64,000 nt of DNA from Bacillus sp. FJAT-42315 (GCF_002797375.1 NZ_KZ454941.1:3416744-3480743); one strand, 5' to 3'; shown: positions 1 through 8,530, counted from the stretch's first letter. The notes: generated by a model from the letters alone, not told the origin. Translations and numbers: made by a program.

Positions 1-12
1 AAGAAACTTCAT
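1..12 (-). CDS. Possible first codons of a divergent gene running off the left edge
   Basis: Read on the minus strand, GAGGTGG (17-23) is followed four bases later by ATG AAG TTT CTT (12-1). This could be the start of a gene transcribed leftwards, divergent from the oxidoreductase at 191. Only four codons are visible, so no product can be named and the call rests on the ribosome binding site alone. The 178 bases between it and the next gene are AT-rich and would hold both promoters; I see no clear operator there. Confidence 0.25.
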
Positions 13-190
13 GTATCCACCTCAATCTACAATTAAATTTTTCCTCTTTTTTAATTTAATTGAATATTCTATATATTTTATCATATCAGAATTTTGTGCA
101 GATCGCCCATTGTCTCATCCTCAATTCTCACTATAATTGTAATTACCTTGAAAGAGTTACACCCATCAATTACCTTTAGGAGGGGTTCAT

Positions 191-1351
191 TTGCAACAAG
201 CGGATATTATTATTGTTGGCGGAGGAGTCATGGGATCAAGTACAGCTTACTTCTTGAGGAAAAGTGGATTTGAAGGAAAAATTATTGTTTTTGAAAAAGA
301 CCCCGTTTATGAATACGCTTCTACCCCTCGAAGTGCTGGGGGTATCCGACAATTATTTACGACAGCTATTAATATCAAATTAAGCCGCTTCAGTCTACAA
401 CAATACAAGCAATTCCCAGATGAAATGGCGATAGACAATGAAAGAGCCGAAATTAATTTCCAACAAAGAGGGTATTTATTTCTAGCAACTAAAGAAATGC
501 TCCCGGCAATTGAACAACAAAAAGAGTTACAACATCAATTAGGGGTTCCGTCTCAGCTACTATCCGCTTTGGAGTTACGTCGAATTATTCCTGAAATAGA
601 GATTGAAGACCTTGCTGGAGGGCTTTACTGTGGAGAAGACGGCTATTTAGATCCATACTCTGTTATGCAAGGCTATCGAAAAAAGGCTCAACAGCTAGGA
701 GCGGAGTATATTTCAAAAGAGGTCGATCTTATTTTAACTGAAAATGATCACGTCATAGGAGTTCGTTTGACAGATGGAAAAGAATATAGAGCAAATACTG
801 TGATTAATTGTGCTGGTGCGTGGGGAGCTTATTTAAGCGAAAAGATTGGTCTTCCACTACCCGTTGTTCCATTAAAAAGACAAATTTTCCAATTTGATGT
901 GGCAACCCCTTTAGCTAAACCTCTTCCATTAACAGTTGATCCTACAGGAGTTTACTTTCGCCATGAAGGTGAAAAAATCATTGCTGGATTTTCAGAAGAT
1001 ATAAAACCCGGAATCGATTTTACATGGAAACGATCTTACTTCGAAGAGCTATGGCCTGTACTCGCTCATCGTATTCCTAACTTTGAGACCATTAAATTGA
1101 AATCAGGATGGGCTGGATTATACGATTTTAATACAGTTGATCAAAATGCCATTATTGGCGAGCACCCCTTGATGAATGGCTATTACTTAGCACTTGGATT
1201 TAGCGGACATGGTATGCAGCAAGCCCCTGCTGTTGGTTTAGGCTTAGCTGAATTAATATATAAAGGCCAGTACGAAAACATCGACTTAACTCCATTGCGA
1301 GTGGAGAGATTCGCTGAAAACGATCTGATCTTAGAACAAGCTATCGTATAA
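191..1351 (+). CDS. FAD-dependent amino-acid/amine oxidoreductase (DAO family)
   Basis: Flavoprotein of the glycine oxidase/D-amino-acid oxidase/sarcosine oxidase superfamily, 386 residues, a normal length. The N-terminus carries the Rossmann dinucleotide motif GGGVMGSS (residues 10-17), then the acidic ribose-binding stretch ending VFEKD. A C-terminal GFSGHGMQQAPAVG segment is the second FAD-contact motif of this fold. The TTG start follows AGGAGGGG at a suitable distance. It heads a three-gene unit with an ornithine-cyclodeaminase-like gene (30 bases on) and a Na+/solute symporter. The trio suggests uptake and oxidation of a secondary amine or D-amino acid such as a proline derivative; that substrate is inference. 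Family assignment is secure, reaction is not. Confidence 0.85.
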   Translation: MQQADIIIVGGGVMGSSTAYFLRKSGFEGKIIVFEKDPVYEYASTPRSAGGIRQLFTTAINIKLSRFSLQQYKQFPDEMAIDNERAEINFQQRGYLFLATKEMLPAIEQQKELQHQLGVPSQLLSALELRRIIPEIEIEDLAGGLYCGEDGYLDPYSVMQGYRKKAQQLGAEYISKEVDLILTENDHVIGVRLTDGKEYRANTVINCAGAWGAYLSEKIGLPLPVVPLKRQIFQFDVATPLAKPLPLTVDPTGVYFRHEGEKIIAGFSEDIKPGIDFTWKRSYFEELWPVLAHRIPNFETIKLKSGWAGLYDFNTVDQNAIIGEHPLMNGYYLALGFSGHGMQQAPAVGLGLAELIYKGQYENIDLTPLRVERFAENDLILEQAIV

Positions 1352-1381
1352 AATACTACTCTTCAAAGGAGGTCTATTCTC

Positions 1382-2347
1382 TTGTTAATCATTAGTGAGA
1401 AAGATATGAATAATACCATATGTATTGGAGAAATGATAGACTCCATTGAACAAGCCTATCACCTCTATGAACAACAAGCATTTCAAATGAATACAAGAAC
1501 TCACATATCATTAAATAGCGACACCTTTCTACTTATGCCTTGTGTAGCTAATCACTTTTTAGGAACTAAAATTGTAAGCGTTTTCCCTAATAATAATAAC
1601 CTGCCTGTGACTCAAGGATTGATGTTACTTGCCGACGGAGAAACAGGCGAAGCAAAAGCCATGCTCAACGGGACACTTTTAACTAATTTAAGAACTGGGG
1701 CAATCGGAGGAGCGGCTATTCGCCATTTGGCTGCTCCATATACCCATAGTGTTGGACTGATAGGAACTGGTGTCCAAGGACTTTATCAATTGTTAGCTGC
1801 CTGTCATGAACGAGATATTCAAGATATTTACTTATATAATCGGACTCGTGAAAAAGCGGCTGTATTTTCAAAAGACTTAAAACAAAGAATTTCTCCCCAT
1901 ATTCGAATTCACACCGAGAACAAACTAGATAAAGTGGTGGAACGATCAGATATAATCATTACCGCCACCACATCAGAAACCCCTGTTTTACCCAACCGTT
2001 CGACGATCTATAACGGTAAATTGATCATCGGTATTGGATCTTTTCAACCTCACATGCGAGAACTTCCTGACGAATTATTTAAAGAGACCGCTTCTATCTT
2101 CATTGACACACAAGATGCCCACCTCGAATCTGGAGATATTATTGATCCTATTCAAAACCAATGGATTAATGAATCGCAAGTGAGGCCCTTCTCTCAAGTG
2201 ATCACTGGGAAAATCAAACCAATGATTGATCCAGAGAAACCAACCATTTTCAAGTCCACAGGCAGTGCATTATTTGATGTCGTCACAGCTGAAACTATCT
2301 ATTATAAAGCCATCCAAAAAGGTATTGGACAAAAGATCGCTCTTTAA
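1382..2347 (+). CDS. Ornithine cyclodeaminase / mu-crystallin family protein
   Basis: NAD(P)-binding protein of the ornithine cyclodeaminase/mu-crystallin superfamily, 321 residues. Visible marks are the RTGAIGGAAIRHLA segment (about residues 105-118) and the nucleotide-binding GLIGTGVQG (about 125-133). The TTG start is preceded by AAAGGAGG. Family members include true ornithine cyclodeaminases, alanine dehydrogenases, ketimine reductases and delta1-pyrroline-2-carboxylate reductases. Next to a DAO-type flavoenzyme and a proline-type symporter, a cyclic-imine (ketimine) reductase acting on the oxidase product is the most economical reading. This is inferred from context, not from active-site residues. 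Confidence 0.8.
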   Translation: MLIISEKDMNNTICIGEMIDSIEQAYHLYEQQAFQMNTRTHISLNSDTFLLMPCVANHFLGTKIVSVFPNNNNLPVTQGLMLLADGETGEAKAMLNGTLLTNLRTGAIGGAAIRHLAAPYTHSVGLIGTGVQGLYQLLAACHERDIQDIYLYNRTREKAAVFSKDLKQRISPHIRIHTENKLDKVVERSDIIITATTSETPVLPNRSTIYNGKLIIGIGSFQPHMRELPDELFKETASIFIDTQDAHLESGDIIDPIQNQWINESQVRPFSQVITGKIKPMIDPEKPTIFKSTGSALFDVVTAETIYYKAIQKGIGQKIAL

Positions 2348-2384
2348 ATAAACCAATCTAAAATCCTAAAGGGGATGATGAAAA

Positions 2385-3866
2385 GTGAATAGCATTGTCA
2401 TGATCGAATTCATTATTTATTGTGTACTTATGCTTGTTGTAGGCTATATATTTAGTCGTCGGGATTTGAAGCACTCTGATTTCCTACTAGGCGGAAAAAA
2501 ACTACCAGGCTGGGCATTAGCTTTTTCTGAAAGAGCCACAGGTGAATCTGCTTGGCTACTATTAGGTTATACAGGATTCGTTTTTGCTACAGGATTGTCA
2601 GGAGTATGGGTAGCTGTCGGAATTTCTTCTGGCATCATCTGTTCATGGTTATTTCTAGCCAAACGTTTTATGAAAGAAGCCGAAGAGTACAAAGCGATCA
2701 CATTGCCCGGCTACTTAGCTAAACGATTTGAAAGCCATTCCAAAATTATTCTTTGGATGTCTACGATCCTCATTGTCAGCTTTATGATGTTTTATTTTGG
2801 AGCTCAAATTGCCGGTGCAGGAAAAACATTATTTGCTGTTTTTAATATTAATACGACAGTCGGTGCTATTTTGAGTATTATTATCGTAATAACCCTTTCA
2901 TACCTTGGTGGTTTCGTAGCCGTTGTCTGGACAGATATGATTCAAAGTATTATGATGCTGATCACATTAGTCGTTCTTCCCATTGTAGCCCTTTTTCACA
3001 TTAATGCAGCAGACCTTTCAATCAGCCACGCCTTAGCTACATCAGGAACCTCTATGGATTCTTGGACAGGAGGAACGATTGGATTTGCTCTTGGTTTGTT
3101 GCTTTTCAATAACTTCTCTTGGTTCTTTGGTTTTTTAGGCGGGCAGCCACAACTTAGTGCTCGATTCATGGCATTAAAAAATGATAAAGAAGCAAAGACT
3201 GCTAGTATTGTAGCTATTGTCTGGACATTTTTAGCTTATGGCGGGGCATTTTTAATAGGGATTACAGCTCTCACTTTATATCAAGGACAAAATTTTGCAG
3301 ATGTAGAAACTATTTTACCCTTTATGATTTTAGATTTACTACCACCTTGGATAGGAGGTCTCCTACTTGCTGGTATTTTAGCAGCTATCATCTCCACTGC
3401 GGACTCCCAACTTTTAGTCATTACTAGCTCTGTTAGCGAAGATATTGTCCACCATGCACTCGGCAAAAAATTAACTGAAAAACAGCTAGTGACCATTTCT
3501 CGAGTAACTATTATTACCGCAGGAATATTAGGCTTGGTTATTGCCTTAACTTCAAAGTCATTAGTATATATCGTAGTAGGTTGGGCATGGGCAGGTGTCG
3601 GATGTACGTTATCCCCAGCAATAATCTTAACCTTCTTTTGGAAACGCTATTCTGGCATCGGTGTGATCGCTACGATCATTGCCGGATTTGTAAGTACAGC
3701 CATTTGGATCTCTACCCCTCTTGAAGAAATCATGACATCACGAGTTACCACTTTTTTAATCGCGGCCTTTTTCGGTATAGTGTTTAGCCTTTTGTTTCCA
3801 GAGAAAAAATCCATCAAACAAGAGAACTCTATAAAAGACGACAGTGCTCCAACAGAAGTCATTTAA
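2385..3866 (+). CDS. Sodium:solute symporter (SSS family, PutP-like)
   Basis: Integral membrane symporter of 493 residues with about 13 hydrophobic segments, the usual size and topology of the SSS family. The N-terminal region has the RRDLKHSDFLLGGKKLPGW loop and the ERATGESAW segment typical of PutP-like transporters, and the conserved AAIISTADSQLLV segment lies near residues 334-346. GTG start after AAGGGGATGATGAAAA. It ends the oxidoreductase/cyclodeaminase unit, 38 bases after the preceding gene, and a hairpin terminator follows. Probably imports the substrate of the two enzymes; proline-like substrates are likely but unproven. Confidence 0.85.
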   Translation: MNSIVMIEFIIYCVLMLVVGYIFSRRDLKHSDFLLGGKKLPGWALAFSERATGESAWLLLGYTGFVFATGLSGVWVAVGISSGIICSWLFLAKRFMKEAEEYKAITLPGYLAKRFESHSKIILWMSTILIVSFMMFYFGAQIAGAGKTLFAVFNINTTVGAILSIIIVITLSYLGGFVAVVWTDMIQSIMMLITLVVLPIVALFHINAADLSISHALATSGTSMDSWTGGTIGFALGLLLFNNFSWFFGFLGGQPQLSARFMALKNDKEAKTASIVAIVWTFLAYGGAFLIGITALTLYQGQNFADVETILPFMILDLLPPWIGGLLLAGILAAIISTADSQLLVITSSVSEDIVHHALGKKLTEKQLVTISRVTIITAGILGLVIALTSKSLVYIVVGWAWAGVGCTLSPAIILTFFWKRYSGIGVIATIIAGFVSTAIWISTPLEEIMTSRVTTFLIAAFFGIVFSLLFPEKKSIKQENSIKDDSAPTEVI

Positions 3867-3879
3867 GATTCCACTGAAA

Positions 3880-3920
3880 ATGCAAGTCTTAACCGATTAG
3901 GTAAGGCTTGCATCTTTTAA
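3880..3920 (+). terminator. Rho-independent terminator after the symporter
   Basis: Inverted repeat ATGCAAGTCTTA / TAAGGCTTGCAT around a short loop, followed by TCTTTT. It closes the three-gene unit. Confidence 0.8.
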
Positions 3921-4008
3921 TGTCTGTTCACAAACCTTTTAATACCCAAAAGTATAACAATCATTTTTTAGAACAAAATAAGCTTGAATTCTTTTTGGAG
4001 GTGCGAGG

Positions 4009-4416
4009 ATGAAAGTACGCGAAATTATGTCTAGAAATGTAGCTTGCTGTACTAGTCAAGATTCAATGGAAGCCGCTGCAAGCAAAATGGAGTCTTTAAA
4101 TGTTGGGGCTATTCCAGTCGTCAATAATGGACAAGTAGTTGGAATGGTAACCGACCGTGATTTAGTGATACGCGGATTAGCAAACCAGCAAGGTAACATG
4201 GTTTCAGACGTTATGTCTAATAATGTCGTCTCAGTTTCTCCAGATGCATCTTTAGAAGAAGCTGCTGCCCTTATGGCCCAGCACCAAATCCGTAGACTAC
4301 CGGTCGTGGAAAACGGACAGATAGCTGGCATTGTGTCTCTCGGTGATTTATCAGTTAGAGAGCAAGCGAACGAAAGTGCTGGTTCTGCCTTAAGCAACAT
4401 TTCCAAAAACTTTTAA
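4009..4416 (+). CDS. CBS-domain pair protein (YhcV-like)
   Basis: 135-residue cytosolic protein that is almost entirely two CBS domains: residues 1-60 (MKVREIMSRNV ... VVGMVTDRDLVIRG) and 65-125 (VSDVMSNNVVSVSP ... IAGIVSLGDLSVRE). Stand-alone CBS pairs bind adenine nucleotides and act as sensors or partners of other enzymes; the partner is not evident. Length and layout match Bacillus YhcV. The ATG start has TTTGGAGGTGCGAGG upstream. It is monocistronic, with terminators on both sides. Confidence 0.85.
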   Translation: MKVREIMSRNVACCTSQDSMEAAASKMESLNVGAIPVVNNGQVVGMVTDRDLVIRGLANQQGNMVSDVMSNNVVSVSPDASLEEAAALMAQHQIRRLPVVENGQIAGIVSLGDLSVREQANESAGSALSNISKNF

Positions 4417-4420
4417 CGAA

Positions 4421-4457
4421 AAGAAGAGGACTGACCATCGCGTTAGTCTTCTTTATT
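4421..4457 (+). terminator. Terminator after the CBS protein
   Basis: AAGAGGACT and AGTCTTCTT arms (one G-U pair) with a T-rich tail. Confidence 0.65.
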
Positions 4458-4605
4458 ATTAGCCGAAGCTCCTCGACAAAACTACTAACTAGTCAACAAA
4501 ACTAGTGAAAGGAGTTTGCTATTTCGTATGGAATTTGTTACAAACGGAGAAAATACGGAGACAGTCTAGTTGTTAAACCATTATCTTTATGCGGAGGGAT
4601 GAAGG

Positions 4606-5157
4606 ATGGAACAGGCTTATTTCAGTTCAGAGGTCGCCAAAAGCTTAGCAGTCGGAGCTAGCACTTTACGGAAGTATTCACTAGCTTTAGAAGCCGCAGG
4701 TTACCATTTTGATAGGGGCATCAATAACTCCCGCGTGTTTTATCAAAAGGATATTATTACGATGCAACGTGTGTTTAAGGCTGTGCAAGAGCAAAATATG
4801 TCTATGGATGCAGCAGTAGAACTAGCTGTCAAACAGCAACAAGAAGTGGTTCCTGCACCAGTGAACGAAGAACCTATCGCACATAGCGAACCATTGTCAG
4901 CAAAAATTGCTCACCTTGAAGAACAACAGCAAACGTTAATTGACGTCAATAAACAATTAGTCAAAGAACTAGCTCAATACCAACGATGGATGCAGGAAAA
5001 GATCGAAAGCATGGAACATAAAAATATCGAAATTCGAGATCGTTTATTGTTAACTAGTATGCAAAATAAGCAAGTGAAACGAGACATACCTGTTTACCAC
5101 CTTTCATCTTTCTTCTCCTTGTTTAAACGAAAAAAGAACGCAGCTTCTTTTAATTAA
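4606..5157 (+). CDS. MerR-like DNA-binding protein with coiled coil
   Basis: 183 residues. The first about 65 residues form a MerR-type winged helix (SSEVAKSLAVGASTLRKYS, later NSRVFYQKDIITMQRV). A linker rich in P and E follows, then a predicted coiled coil from about residue 98 to 150 (LEEQQQTLIDVNKQLVKELAQYQR) and a basic C-terminal tail. The layout resembles RacA-type chromosome-anchoring proteins and DUF3967-type plasmid/phage regulators, but I cannot assign it to either. No effector-binding domain is visible, so a structural or DNA-tethering role is possible. Good ribosome binding site (GCGGAGGGATGAAGG). Stands alone, 95 bases before the HAD gene. Confidence 0.7.
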   Translation: MEQAYFSSEVAKSLAVGASTLRKYSLALEAAGYHFDRGINNSRVFYQKDIITMQRVFKAVQEQNMSMDAAVELAVKQQQEVVPAPVNEEPIAHSEPLSAKIAHLEEQQQTLIDVNKQLVKELAQYQRWMQEKIESMEHKNIEIRDRLLLTSMQNKQVKRDIPVYHLSSFFSLFKRKKNAASFN

Positions 5158-5252
5158 TGATCTCTCATTACTTTCCAACTTGTTTTCAGAAGGATTTTGT
5201 TTAGTTTTGTCGAATACATTCCTCATCACTATTAAATGAGGGAGTTTATCAA

Positions 5253-6029
5253 ATGAAGAAAGCCATTTTTTTTGATTTAGACGACACATTATTAAACGAT
5301 CGCAAAAGTATTCAAACCGCTTTTGATGTTACTTGCCAAGAGTTAGCGGAAAAATACGACATCGAAGCGAAAACGATTGAAGAGCATGTGAGAGCAGCGG
5401 CTCGCGAACAATATGAAACCTATTCTTTTTTCCCAATCACTGTTCAAATTGGTATCAATCCATTTGAAGGTCTATGGGGGGATTTCGGTGATGTCCATCA
5501 TTATCAATTTCGCCGAATGGGAGAGCAAATTAGCGATTACCAACTGAAATCATGGGAAAATGGCTTAAAGAAAGTAGGCATTGAAACGGCTGCTGCTTGG
5601 GCAAAAGAACGATTCCGTGAAGTTCGTCGTGAGTCTCCTTTTGTGTATGAAGAGACTTTCCAAGTACTGGATGAATTAAAAGAGAAAGGCTACCGTCTCT
5701 TACTTTTAACAAACGGTGCCCCATCGTTACAATTAGAAAAGCTAACAATGACTCCTGAACTTGTTCCTTATTTTGAGCACATTGTTATTTCTGGAAATGT
5801 TGGCTTTGGTAAGCCCGATCCTGTGATTTTTGAACATGCGTTAAGATTAATGGAGCTATCACCTCAAGAAGCATTAATGGTGGGCGACAATTTAAGCACT
5901 GATATTTTAGGAGCAACACGAGTGGAAATGGACTCTGTTTGGATTGACCATGGAGATGGCAAACAAGTAGATGGAGCTAAACCTACTTATACAGTTAATA
6001 GATTGCAAGAATTGTTGAATATCATTTAA
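5253..6029 (+). CDS. HAD-superfamily phosphatase (YsaA/phosphoglycolate phosphatase-like)
   Basis: 258-residue haloacid-dehalogenase hydrolase. Motif I FFDLDDTLL (nucleophile Asp and +2 Asp) is at residues 6-14. Motif II is LLLTNGAP, about residue 150. Motif III Lys is in GKPDP, and motif IV VGDNLSTDI lies near residue 210. The alpha-helical cap between motifs I and II makes it a subclass IA enzyme such as YsaA, YfnB or phosphoglycolate phosphatase. Substrate unknown, probably a small phosphorylated metabolite. The ATG follows ATGAGGGAG. It shares a terminator with the convergent rhodanese gene. Confidence 0.85.
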   Translation: MKKAIFFDLDDTLLNDRKSIQTAFDVTCQELAEKYDIEAKTIEEHVRAAAREQYETYSFFPITVQIGINPFEGLWGDFGDVHHYQFRRMGEQISDYQLKSWENGLKKVGIETAAAWAKERFREVRRESPFVYEETFQVLDELKEKGYRLLLLTNGAPSLQLEKLTMTPELVPYFEHIVISGNVGFGKPDPVIFEHALRLMELSPQEALMVGDNLSTDILGATRVEMDSVWIDHGDGKQVDGAKPTYTVNRLQELLNII

Positions 6030-6034
6030 ACAGC

Positions 6035-6072
6035 AAAAAAGCGCTCTTCCTCTATGGAAGGCGCTTTTTTTG
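6035..6072. terminator. Bidirectional terminator between HAD and rhodanese genes
   Basis: AAAAAAGCGC and GCGCTTTTTT arms with an inner TTCC/GGAA extension; A-run and T-run on either side make it usable from both strands. Confidence 0.85.
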
Positions 6073-6073
6073 T

Positions 6074-6373
6074 TTACTCTACCGGTCCATCCCAGCTCAT
6101 CATACCACCAAGTAAATTAGTTACTTGAAACCCTTTGCTAGATAGCCACTCACAAGCTAGAGAGCTGCGGTTGCCACTGCGACAAATCATCAAATACTCT
6201 TTGTTTGAATCGAACTCATTTATTCTAGTTAACACTTGACCTAATGGAATATTAATCGCTCCAGGAATTGTTCCGCCTGCAACTTCCCCTGCTTCTCTTA
6301 CATCCACAACGACTAATTGTTTATTTTCTTGTAACATTTTTTGTGCTTCAGTTGGTAATACTTCAGAAAACAT
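6074..6373 (-). CDS. Single-domain rhodanese-like sulfurtransferase
   Basis: About 99-residue cytosolic rhodanese domain with VVDVREAGEVAGGTIPGAINIP and the active-site loop CRSGNRSS (Cys64 counted from the chosen start). The loop length is that of sulfur- rather than phosphate-handling members. I place the start at 6373 rather than an upstream ATG at 6397, because AAGGAGG lies seven bases before 6373 and because the upstream ATG lies inside an operator palindrome. Such enzymes move sulfane sulfur from persulfides. Two CsoR/CstR-like operators upstream suggest persulfide- or metal-responsive control. Confidence 0.9.
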   Translation of the reverse strand: MFSEVLPTEAQKMLQENKQLVVVDVREAGEVAGGTIPGAINIPLGQVLTRINEFDSNKEYLMICRSGNRSSLACEWLSSKGFQVTNLLGGMMSWDGPVE

Positions 6374-6390
6374 CCTTTCCGCCTCCTTTA

Positions 6391-6406
6391 ATACCATACA
6401 GGGTAT
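6391..6406. promoter_or_regulatory. Operator 1: ATACC-N6-GGTAT palindrome
   Basis: ATACCATACAGGGTAT, just downstream of the predicted rhodanese start of transcription and 18 bases before the start codon. Resembles CsoR/CstR-family operators (ATACC...GGTAT). The same spacing is seen in operator 2. Confidence 0.65.
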
Positions 6407-6421
6407 TTGTTTTGTATCTCC

Positions 6422-6450
6422 ATCATAATATACCCCTAAAGGTATGTCAA
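6422..6450 (-). promoter_or_regulatory. Consensus sigma-A promoter of the rhodanese gene
   Basis: On the minus strand TTGACA (6450-6445), 17-base spacer, TATGAT (6427-6422). The spacer contains operator 2, so a bound repressor would block RNA polymerase directly. Confidence 0.8.
6430..6445. promoter_or_regulatory. Operator 2: ATACC-N6-GGTAT palindrome inside the promoter spacer
   Basis: ATACCCCTAAAGGTAT lies between the -35 and -10 elements, its centre 39 bases from that of operator 1. Inferred binding site of a CsoR/CstR-type repressor; no such regulator gene is in the window. Confidence 0.7.
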
Positions 6451-6579
6451 CTATTTAAATTTTTTACAATCTAAATATTCGACATGTTTCACGTGTAACA
6501 TTTTGTCATAATTATGAAGGAACTTTTCACCTATTCTGTCCGTATAAGAAGATAACTACTTTTGAAAGAGTGATAAAAC

Positions 6580-6744
6580 TTGGACAAGAAAAAGACAGAC
6601 AAGAAAAAAGAACGCCAAGAAGTGGCAACCGAAGTCGGTGCCACGATATTAGATTTTGGTCTTTGGGAATTACTCATTTGGCCACTCCGAATGTTTGTTA
6701 AGATGATTCGTACGTTGATTCGCTCGATGACAGATGTCTGCTAA
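6580..6744 (+). CDS. Small basic/amphipathic protein (54 residues)
   Basis: TTG start preceded by GAAAGAG, then a Lys/Glu-rich N-terminus (MDKKKTDKKKERQEV) followed by a hydrophobic and basic half (LDFGLWELLIWPLRMF, MIRTLIRSM). It could lie along the membrane surface. Not a family I recognise. Its 3' end overlaps the 3' end of the convergent acetolactate-synthase-like gene by 47 bases, which is unusual and lowers confidence in one or other C-terminus. Confidence 0.45.
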   Translation: MDKKKTDKKKERQEVATEVGATILDFGLWELLIWPLRMFVKMIRTLIRSMTDVC

Positions 6745-8389
6745 CCACTTTAACTGTCTTTGATTGATTCACAGACAAAATCTCTGGATTCGTTAACACT
6801 TCAATGACAGCCGGTCGACCACTAGCCATGGCTCTGTCTAATGCCGGTAAAAAGTCTTCATTTTTCGCCACTTGTTCACCGTAACAACCAAACAGTTTAG
6901 CCATCTCGGCAAAATTGGCATTGGACAATTCAGTCGCAATGACTCGATCAGGAAAATGTTTTTCTTGATGCATCCGAATCGTGCCGTACATATTGTTATT
7001 GACAATAATAGCAATGATCGCAATATTGTAACGCACAGCCGTCTCGAGCTCCTGCATCGTCATCATAAACCCACCATCTCCTGAGAAAGAAACGACCGTT
7101 TGATGAGGCAAAGCCACCTTTGAACCAATCGCCGCCGGAAGCCCGTACCCCATCGCTCCAGAAATTGGTCCGATATACGTCGTTTCTTGCTCAAAGCGAT
7201 AGTATCGCGATAACCACCCAAAAAAGTTTCCTGCATCACTCGTAATGACCGTATCCTTTGGTAACCGATGAATGACGTCATGCATCATTCCATCCATATC
7301 GACATACTCTGTCGCGTATTCTTTAGCAACAGAAGAAAACTTGACGTACTTCGCGTGTAATTCTTTGACCATTTGTTCTCTATCAGGATGATCGACTCTC
7401 TCTAATTGATTGAAGGCCGACAACAAAAACTGTTTAGCATCAGCTACTATGCCGATACTTGGAGGGTATACCTTTCCGATCTCATCAGCTGAAATATCAA
7501 TGTGAATCAGTTCTGTTTGATCCCCAAGCAAGGAATAATCTTGAGTCGTCACTTGTGAAAAACGGGTTCCTAACGCTATGACCACATCCGCTTGTTTAAT
7601 ATATTGTAGCAAGTCAGGTGAAGAGCCAAACCCGAGCCAGCCAGCATAGCATGGATGACTATTCGGAAACGCATCAAAGCGTCGAAAAGCTGTTACAACG
7701 GGAATGTGTAACGCTTCCGCAAACTCCGTCAGTAATTGAGCCGATTTCGTCCTCGTTACTCCCCCTCCAGCAATTAGCACTGGCCGTTTGGCTGCTTTGA
7801 TTTTTGATAATGCTTCTGCGACCGCTCTTTCATCTGGAAGAGGTACACTTTCTTTATAGATAGAACGCTCGATGTATTCGGTAGTATCTTCTAGCATATC
7901 ATGTGGCAAAGAAACAACAACCGGCCCTGGTCTTCCCGATCTCGCGATATAAAAGGCACGATGAAGCAGTTCTGGAATCCGCTCCACCGTCTCAATTTCG
8001 ACGGTCCATTTACATAGATGGCTGAAAAGTGCGGTAAACTCGACCTCTTGAAAAGCCTCCCTCCCTTTAAATGGTCGTTCCACTTGGCCAATTAATGCCA
8101 CTACTGGTGTAGAATCTTGCATCGCTGTGTGCAAACCGATAGAGAGATTAGCCGCTCCTGGCCCTCTTGTTGCCATACAAACCCCGACCTTCCCAGATGC
8201 TTTCGCATACGCTTCAGCCATAAATGAGGCCCCTCCTTCATGGCGTGTAGAAATTAACTGAATCTCCTTATGCTCATAAAGGGCATCAATGACCCCTAAA
8301 TAGCTTTCACCTGGCACACAAAAGGCTTTCGTTACTCCTTCCTTTTGTAGCACTTCAACAATCGCTTGCCCCCCTGATAAAATACCCAT
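6698..8389 (-). CDS. Acetolactate-synthase-like thiamine diphosphate enzyme
   Basis: 563 residues with the three-domain layout of TPP enzymes. The N-terminal PYR domain has the catalytic Glu in STRHEGGASFMAEAYA (about residue 51). A central domain follows, and the C-terminal PP domain has the TPP/Mg motif GDGGFMM ... NNNMYGT (about residues 437-467). No small subunit gene is adjacent, and the gene is not in a branched-chain amino-acid operon. It may therefore be a catabolic acetolactate synthase, glyoxylate carboligase or related decarboxylase. ATG start after GAGGGGAATGAAAG. It is divergent from the CdaR-like regulator at 8531. Fold certain, reaction uncertain. Confidence 0.8.
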   Translation of the reverse strand: MGILSGGQAIVEVLQKEGVTKAFCVPGESYLGVIDALYEHKEIQLISTRHEGGASFMAEAYAKASGKVGVCMATRGPGAANLSIGLHTAMQDSTPVVALIGQVERPFKGREAFQEVEFTALFSHLCKWTVEIETVERIPELLHRAFYIARSGRPGPVVVSLPHDMLEDTTEYIERSIYKESVPLPDERAVAEALSKIKAAKRPVLIAGGGVTRTKSAQLLTEFAEALHIPVVTAFRRFDAFPNSHPCYAGWLGFGSSPDLLQYIKQADVVIALGTRFSQVTTQDYSLLGDQTELIHIDISADEIGKVYPPSIGIVADAKQFLLSAFNQLERVDHPDREQMVKELHAKYVKFSSVAKEYATEYVDMDGMMHDVIHRLPKDTVITSDAGNFFGWLSRYYRFEQETTYIGPISGAMGYGLPAAIGSKVALPHQTVVSFSGDGGFMMTMQELETAVRYNIAIIAIIVNNNMYGTIRMHQEKHFPDRVIATELSNANFAEMAKLFGCYGEQVAKNEDFLPALDRAMASGRPAVIEVLTNPEILSVNQSKTVKVVSRHLSSSESTYESS

Positions 8390-8464
8390 CTTTCATTCCC
8401 CTCTTTCTAAAAAACGATTATAAAAATATTGTTAATAATCAGTTAATCAACTTTAAACTTATGT

Positions 8465-8470
8465 TATAAT
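8465..8470 (+). promoter_or_regulatory. Probable -10 element of the CdaR-like gene
   Basis: TATAAT about 60 bases before the start codon. The -35 (TTAATC or GTTAAT, 16-17 bases upstream) is poor, consistent with activator dependence. Confidence 0.45.
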
Positions 8471-8530
8471 TTGGCTAACTATTTTTCTTCTTTGTCTAGG
8501 CTTCTCTATGTTCTAAAACAGAAGGAGTGA

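Noticed and set aside
4056..4406. Minus-strand frame antisense to the CBS gene
   Set aside because: Shadow of a gene with clear CBS motifs; no ribosome binding site and no independent promoter.
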